The notes under the pieces: model-generated
Databases searched by the model: none
What the model saw: the letters and a program-made list of their open reading frames with translations, nothing else
Told to the model about the DNA's origin: nothing
Shown: positions 7,895 through 16,800 of the stretch, in pieces
Layout: every line of letters starts with the position of its first letter
How positions within the stretch are numbered: the stretch's first letter is position 1
Origin: Thiotrichaceae bacterium
Lineage (GTDB): Bacteria; Pseudomonadota; Gammaproteobacteria; Thiotrichales; Thiotrichaceae
Assembly: GCA_027024625.1 (NCBI GenBank)
Contig: JALVRY010000106.1
Location: forward strand, 1 to 18,487
Direction: 5' to 3'
DNA length: 18,487 nt
Translations under genes and position numbers: made by a program

Positions 7895-10800
7895 CTAGTT
7901 AACACTGGCGACAATATGCAAGGTGGCTGTTTGTCCAGCGGCAATTGATCCTACTGTCCAAATACCTGTAGCAGGATCATAACTACCTACTCCATCGTCA
8001 CTTACGTAGGTCATATTGCTAGGTAATACATCGGATGTAACGATGTTACTTGCTTGTGTTGTACCAAGGTTCGTTACGGTTAAGGTGAATATTACTTGTT
8101 CACCCGATGCTGCTGATGTTTTATTGGCTGTTTTATTTGCCTTCAAATTGACATTAGCGGGTGGTGTTGCGTGACAGGTATCAACGGCAAGGTTGTCATA
8201 ATCCACACCAGAATTATTGCTACGTGTGTATAAACCAAATGCTTTTAGGATTGGTTGTTCACTCGCTTGCAAACTTAACTGATTATCAACATAAACATTT
8301 ATGCCTGTATCGTTGACCAATAGCTTTAATTTGAATGTGCTATCAGGTAGGGCAACATATTGTTCTTGTAATGTGCTTCCAGTCCCACCTTGAATACGAA
8401 CTAATTGTAAATAGTTATATTTATTTTCATTGCTTTTCTTAGTTCCTACCTTCTTCCAGCGAAGTAGATAGTAGTTACTGTTATCTACATAACCAAATAC
8501 AATGCCTATATCATCATTCCAAGTATTATTTGCATTGGGATCAACGTCAACACTCACCGTATATTCGGTACTGCTGTCATTGTAGCTCCCTGCATTTTCA
8601 TAGTGAATAAGTGATTTGCAGGTGTCGCCAGACTCTTCATGTAGTTTTCCGCTTGTAGATGTCCAGTTACAGTCGTTGTTTCCATTGAGATCAACGACTG
8701 TCCATTGGTTTGACAAGCTAGAAAAATTATCTGTGATCGTGGCACATGCTGCCGTACTATCATCATTTTCGATAGTTCCCGTCGCTTCTGCATCAGTAAT
8801 AACAGCATTTGATGGGTTGGATAGTGTAACCGTGAATGTTTCATCATCCTCAACCACGGTATCACTAATAATGAGGACACTGATAGTGCCAGAGCTTTCG
8901 CCTTCAGCAATAGTAAGTGTACCTGTCTGGGACTGATAATCAGTATCAGCTGTGCTGGCTGTACCGTTGGCAGTGATATAATCCAAGCTAACACCGCCCA
9001 CAGGTGCCGCTTTATCTAAGCTAACAGTGAAGTTTAGATAATGTGTACCTGAATTGCCTTCAATTGTGCTGTTGTCTGCTATTGATGCATTAGCAGGCGT
9101 TCCACAGGTGCTAACATAGAGGTTATCGTAGAAAATACCGCTGTCATTGTCGTTGGTGTATAAGCCAAATTTGTTAAGAACAGGGGTATCTGTACTTGTT
9201 AGTTTTAGCTGGTCATTGGTGTAGACTGCAATACCAGAAGTATTAACTGTAACTTTTAAGGTAAATTCGTTAGGTAGATCAATAAATATCTCATCCAGCG
9301 TTGTTTCTGTTCCTGCTTGTTTATGAATCAGCTGTAAATAACGGTATCGAGAGTTGCCGCTATAGTTTGAGCTAAAGTCATTCCAGCGAACAAGGTAATA
9401 ATTATTGGTATCAATATAGCCGAAGACAAAACCAACACCGTTATTACTATTAGAGGATAAATTAGCATCAACATCAACGGTAAGCGTATATTCATTAGCA
9501 TTGGCATCATGTGGATTGTTAGTATTTTCATAACTAAGGAATCCTAGACATGCTCCTGAAATTTCCTTCATTCGGTTGTTTTCTGTAGACCAATCACAAC
9601 TACTGGCGTTGAATTTCTGTACAGTCCAGTTATCAAGACTTGTATTGAATGGTTCGTAGATGGAGCTTGCGGTACAGCTTGATACTGGTGCATTGGTAAA
9701 ACCAAAGTCTAGTGAGTGATTATTTCTACCCGCACTGCCGATTGTGAAGTTGATTTCAGCATTATTGCCATTCATGCTGGCATCGGAATCATGAATATCC
9801 GTTTTATTATTGTTACTGCTATCGCCCTCGACATTTTGGGTTGTTAAGTTTGCTCCAGATAATGTTGCCTGTGTGCTATCAATGCGTAATAGGCAGCTTT
9901 CTCCAGCATTCATAAAGTTGGCATTGCCACCTGCGGCATTACTGAAGTAATACTGTCCTGTTGAGCTGGTTATGGTAGTTGCTGAATCGATACCACAGAT
10001 TAAGCGAACAGTAACACCGCTAATTCCAGACTCGTTGGCATCCTGAATACCGTCACTATCGGCATCATTCCAAACGTAGTTACCAATTTCCATTGGTGCT
10101 TCATCACATAGCAATTCAATATCGCCAACACCACCCGCTTTATTGAAGAAGGTTGGGTCATTATCACCTGCCTGTTGAACAACATCATAACCACCTGAGT
10201 GGCTACCATTGCTGTTGTTTAACCAAACGACACCGCTGGTGTAGAAGTCATGAGCATCTGTACCTGTCACTAGAACCTCGTTAGTGCCTGGAAATAATGA
10301 TAAACCGCCATTAACCATTTCGGTAAAGCCATCATCAGCATCAGGTCCAAAATCACCTGAGTAGTATTCACCACCATTAATGCCTAGATTATTATAGTTA
10401 GGTTCTCCAGCAGGGCGAGGATTACTAGGACATTCTGTATTACCCTCTAAAACATAGCCAGAATCAGTGTGGCAGATGCGAATAATATCACCGTAGGCAA
10501 TAGTGTCATCATTTAATAATCTATTATCACTAGCTGTTGAATCAGGCAAATAGTTTGCAGGTCCAGTCATTAAGGAGGTTCTATCCATAAAGGCAAGGAT
10601 CATTGAGCCATCTAAATCAAACTCAATATCTGACAAGATAGGTGAGGGGTTACCACCACCTAATGCCCACTTCTGTTTATGGTGATCCGAATAATGCCAT
10701 GTGTACCAGTAATCACCGTCACTTGCATCCCAAGTGGTGAAATGACGGAAATAATTTAATGGGAAATTAAATACTGGCGTAAATAATTCTGTTGTCGGAT

Positions 10801-13800
10801 CAAAGCTCAAAATGTGGGCAACAAGGTCATTTTTGTTGGCTGATGAGCTATTTTCTCCTGAACAAACTGCTCCTACATAAACCTTTCCATTATGTACACT
10901 AACAGCCCAAGGTCGTAATAAACCTTTGTTACACATGATACCTGCGTGCTCAACTAAGTAACCCCCACTGACATCGCTAGCAACAGGTGTGCGTGATGGA
11001 TCAACATTATGTATCGCATAAAGGCTGCGATCATAGGCATTGATCAGCCAAAGCGTATCGTTGCTTTCATCAAAATCAATATCACCAAGTGAGCGTTTAC
11101 CAACCTCGGTAAAGGTGGCTGCATCATAGTTAGGTTGATCAGAGTCTGCCGAGAGTGAATTAGCAGCACTGCCATCACGGGTATCATCACCTGTCGGGAT
11201 ACCAATAGTACGGACATCTACCCAAGGGCTTGTATTACTAGCAGCGGCATTCGCGGTATAAATTCCACCTGTTCCTAATGGGCCAAAACCAACATGACGT
11301 TTTAAGAAGGCAGAGGTAAACACGGTATGTGTTTTACGTTGGAATGCCATTCCCCATACGGCACCCATTTGAGCATTTGTGCCAAGGTAAATATTTTCAA
11401 CGGTACTATCTTGATTTTTTGCCGAGTAGGGGAAGCGTACTAATGTTTCTAGTGCACCAGCTGAACCACCTGCTTGGCTATCACCATTAACCTGACGTGT
11501 TGTCACTAGGTCTGGAACAGCTTGGCAATACTGTTCTGGTGTATGGATACCAAGGTTGACGCTACAGTCTGCACCTGCTGTTATAAAACGAACAGTTGAT
11601 GCAGAATCAGGACCATGAGAGGTTGACTCCATACCATCAGGCAAGCCAGTAAATTCTAAGCGATAGCTTTCACCATTGGTTAAACCAGTAAGTCTGTAAC
11701 TGCCGTTTTCATTACTGAGTGCTGTGGCTACTGCGGTGTTATTATCGTCATAAGCCGTGACTGTGATATTAGCAACACTAATATCAATTGCATCTTGTAT
11801 GCCGTTTTTATTGTAGTCATTAAAGACTGTACCACCGAAGTCGCCCAATCCTGCATTACAATCGCTGGCAAAATCATCATTAATAATTGTGCCAATTGCC
11901 TGATTATCTGCAATATTGGCATTGCTTGGATTAGACAGATTTAGCAAGAAGGTTTCATCTGGCTCAATATTGGTATCCCCATTAATTGTAATGCTGATAA
12001 TGGCAGAGGTTGCTCCCGCTGGAATATTAAGCGTATTGCTTTTGCTTATATAATCATTATCGACTGTTGTTGCTAGATCATCAGTAGTTGCATAGCCCAC
12101 ACTTACGCCACCTGCTGGAGCGACTTTACTGAGTGTGACGGTAAAATCGAGGCTCTTTGTGCCTGATTGTCCTTCAAGGATAGCCTTATCTTCAATTGTT
12201 ATTGAGGGAAGGGCAGAGCCGTCATTGCTGTCATCATTGATGATTGTCCCTGTTGCTTGATTATCAATAATCGCTCCATTGTTAGGATTCGATAATGTGA
12301 GCAAGAAGGTTTCATCTGACTCTATATCGGTATCACCATTAATCACTACATTTATTGTGCCACTGCTATCACCTTCGGCAATGGTTAATGTGCCTGATGT
12401 AGCATTGTAATCATTATTTGAGATTGTGGCAGAGCCATTGCTTGTTGCATAGTCGATACTAACACCACCGGAAGGTGCGGCTTTACTCAAGCTTACGGTA
12501 AAGCTGAGATTCTTTGTGCCACTGTTACCTTCCACTGTCGAGTTATCGGCAATACTAATATCAGCTTGACTAATTGCACAGCTAGGTGTGTGACCATAAA
12601 GTTCAGATATTTCAGCACTTGTTAATGCACGTTGGTAAACACGTACATCATCAATTCCTCCATTAAAGATTCGATCATTTTGCATTGAGCCAATAGTAAA
12701 TCCATTGCCCGTGGTATAGCTAATTGCTCGAGTTTCATTTTGGCTAGCTGCCAGTGAACCATCGACATAAACCTTCATCACACTGCCATCAAAAGTACCC
12801 ACAGCATGATGCCATTGTCCATCATTTAGGTTTAGACCAGTAGCGGTTATATCTGACCAGTTAGAAGCTGTGTGTATATAGAATCCGAGACTACTATCGT
12901 CATTAAGATGTAGTCCGTAGTTATCCGCTTGAGCTGCTAGCCATAACCAACCAGATTGGTTGACTTTGAACCAACTGCTAATTGTTAATGATGTTGGTTT
13001 CAGGTCGTTCGTAATCGTTGTATTTCTTATTGTGTCGTTAACACCATCAAAGGATAGAGCATTGTCAAACTTTCCTGAAATCCAAGCGTTATTGCTATCC
13101 ATATTGAACAAAGATAGGTTGTTTGCATGGCTGGTGTAATCATTGCTAGTACCATTGCCAGTGCCTTCATTGAGTGGCCAGTAGCCAACAAGGTCTGCAT
13201 CAGAGAGCAAGCCACACTCACCTGTATCATCATTGAGAATAGTACCGATTGCTTGATTATCGGTGATTACGCCATTAACAGGGGTTGATAAATTGAGCTG
13301 GAATGTTTCATCTGGCTCAATTTTGGTATCACCATTGATAACGACACTTATCGTTCCCGTTGTTGCACCCGCAGGGATGTTTAAAGTCCCTGATGTTGCT
13401 TGATAATCACTATCAGCAATTGTAGCTGTTGTATTAGCTGTAATGTAATTAACCTGAGTACCCGTTGCTGGTGCAGGTGCATCCAATGTTACTGTAAAGT
13501 CAAGATTTTTAACGCCGCTATCACCTTCAGAAATACTGTTATCAGCAATACTGATATTCGGTGGAGTGCTGCATGATGGTGCTGTTCGGCTAGTGCCATC
13601 GTAATTTAAGCCTGCATTTTCATTATTATAAATAGTCGAGACTTCATCTTCTGATAAAGCTTTATTGAAGATTTTAAGCTCATCTATTTTACCATCGAAG
13701 AAATTATAAGGTGCTGCTCCATTCCTTGCCCCTACAATAAACTTATCTGAGTTTTCACCAATATTGCCGGTTTGATTACGTTGGTAAACCAGTACACCAT

Positions 13801-16800
13801 CTTTATATAGCTTTTGCTTAGCTCCATCGTAAGTCAATGTTACGTGATACCACGTATTGCTAGAAACGGGGAATGAAGTATCGCCATCCCAGTGCCAATG
13901 TGGTTGAAAAGCATATCTAAGGTAGCCGTCTTGAACGGCAATTTCATAAAGATTTTCTTTGTTATAGATGATTCTCTCATTGTCTGTATTAGATGCATTA
14001 AACCAGACAGATACACTCCATTGATCTGTATTCTGTGGGTCAAAATGATCACCAAAATCAATATAACTATTTGAATTTGTCGCATCAAAATAGCCCGCAT
14101 TATTTATTTTTCCGGATGCTGTATTCGCATTATTTTTAGCTGTTCCATGAATTGAACCTATTTGGTTTTTCACTTCGTCGGTTGTTCCATTCCATGAACA
14201 TTCATCAAAGCGGTATTCTGCAACGGGGCTTAAATTACTCGCAGAATCATCATCAAGAATGGTTCCAATAGCTTGATCGTCACTAATACTTGCTCCAACT
14301 GGATTAGATAGATTAACAAACATTCTTTCATCAGGTTCTGGTGTAGTATCACCAATAATGGGGATAATAATTGTTTTGGTTGTTTCACCTGCGTTGAAGA
14401 TAACAATGCCAGTAGATCGGTAATCACTGCCGAGCAAAGCAGTGTCATTTGCCGTTGTATAATTAACACTAACGCCAGAGGCAGGAGCAGGATTATTTAG
14501 AGAGACGGTAAAGGTAAGTGAATTTTCCCCATCACTATTACCTTCTGTCGCACTCGTATCGTTGATTGATATCAACGTCGTTGCTGTGGTGCGAGGTACA
14601 GTGACGCAATGTGCCTGATTTTGAGGGAATAGGCTGCTTTGATCGACTAAAATAACTTGTGCACAGTTAGACACAACCTCTCCATCATCATTAATGATAA
14701 TACCTGTTGCTTCAGTATTTACAGCTGTTGCATTACTAAGATTTGTTAGTGTTAAGCTAAGGGTTTCGTCATTTTCCACATCGGTATCGCCAATAATACT
14801 GATACTAATTGTGCCTGTTGTACTACCAGCAGGGATCGTCAGAGTACCTGCATTATTGCCTTGGTAATCATTATTTGCTGTCGTGGCAGTACCATCGCTG
14901 GTTGCATAATCAAAACTGACACCACCGGCGGGAGCTGCACTGCTTAGTATGACAGTAAAGTCTAGCGTATTGTTATCACCAATATTTCCTTCTAGGCTTG
15001 ATGTATTGGAAATGGATAGACTAGGAGTTACTACATTATCATCATTGATGATTGTTCCTGTTGCTTGAGTATCGGCAGCATTTGCATTGCTGAGGTTTGT
15101 CAGTGTTAAGCTAAGGGTTTCATTATTTTCTACATCAGTATCACCGATAATATTGATGCTAATAGTGCCTGTTGTGCTGCCTGCTGGGATCGTTAGTGTG
15201 CCTGCATTGTTGCCCTGATAGTCATTATTAGCTGTTGTCGCTGTTCCATCGCTGGTTGCATAATCAAAACTGACGCCACCTGCCGGAGCTGCACTACTTA
15301 GCGTGACGGTAAAATCTAGTGTATTATTATCACCAATATTTCCTTCTAAGCTTGATGTATTGGCAATGGATAGGCTAGGAATTGCTAGATCATCGTCATC
15401 AATTATTGTTCCAACAGCATCGGCTTCGATAATTCTTCCATTTATGCTATCGGATAGATGGATAGTAAAGGTTTCGTCTTCTTCTACTAGGGTGTCACCA
15501 ATAACGGGTACGGTGACAGTTGTAGAAGATTCACCTTCTGGAATGATTAATGTACCAGTAGCAACAGGCTCAAAGTCCACACCTTCTGTGGCTGTTCCTG
15601 CGGTGATAGTGTATGTGGCAGAAATATCGGTATCGCTCGTTTCCTCGTCGGTGTCTTCTTCGTCTGTAGTGTCACTGCCTGCACATTTGGTTTTTACTTT
15701 TAGGTTATCGTAGAAAATACCATCATCATTATCGTTAGTATAAAGCCCAAATGCGAATAGTGTTGGGCGTGCTGAAATACTAAGTTCTTCATTATGATCA
15801 ATAAATAATTTAGTGCCTTCAGCATTTACCTTGATTTTCATATCAAATTTTTCAGGTAAGTCGAGGTACTTTTCACCCATTAGTGATTCATTACCGTTTT
15901 CTTTACGAATGAGCTGTAGATAACGGTAGTGATAGAGTGGGTTACTGGAATATGAGTTTCCAAAATCTAACCAGCGAGCCAAGTAATAATTATCTTGATC
16001 TTGGTAAGCAAAAACGATACCCACACCATTATTATCTTTAAAGAAGTTATGAATGCTGTTGTCATAATTACTATCTACTTTGACTTTAATTTCATAGGTA
16101 TTAGTGTCGGTGTAATATTTTGCTGCATCAACGGGATGATTGATGAATCCTTCACATCGTCCCAAAACAGAGTCGGTACGTTCTGTTAATTTATGATCAG
16201 ACACACTCCAAGAACAATCTCGGGAACCAATATTAACTGCCGACCATGTTTGCGTCACATCTGAGTGAAAGTTTTCATTAATATTCTTTGTTCGGCAACT
16301 ATCATCTGATCTTGCACTAAATCTTCGAGGTGTGGTGTCACTGTATTCCACAATAAAGTTAAGCGGTGTTGTACCACTATCGCCTTCTAGTACGCTTGCA
16401 TTCCTAACTGTGATAGAACCACTTTGTCGATTAACAACCGTTTTATTCGTAATTGCATCACCTGTTATGGTGAAGTCTGTCAAAACATCTGAGCTTGCGG
16501 TGTCTAACACATAACCTGCTTGAGTGTTTTCGGTGAGTGTATACAAGCAAGCATCCATTGTGTTTGTGTATACTTGTAGGCCTGCTAAGCTAGAAGATAA
16601 ACCACCAAAAGCAGGGGAAATTGCTGGATTTTCCAAATTACTGGGTAGAGGGCAATTACTCGATGTTAGTGTGAATTCCCAGTTATTTGGTGGTGGTGTT
16701 CCTATCATCTGCTTTAGAACATGAATAAAATGTGTGGGTATATAAAGGTCGCGAATTGTTACGCAATCACTCAAACCGATTTGCTCGATTTTGATCGTAA

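Noticed and set aside
14675..15382. Regular direct repeats as a possible CRISPR array
   Set aside because: The repeat unit is 354 bp and in frame, and it encodes Calx-beta domains; there are no short repeats with unique spacers.
15303..15713. Plus-strand open frame of 136 codons inside the giant gene
   Set aside because: It is antisense to Calx-beta coding sequence; its Ser/Val-rich translation mirrors the repeat codons and no ribosome-binding site or domain is seen.
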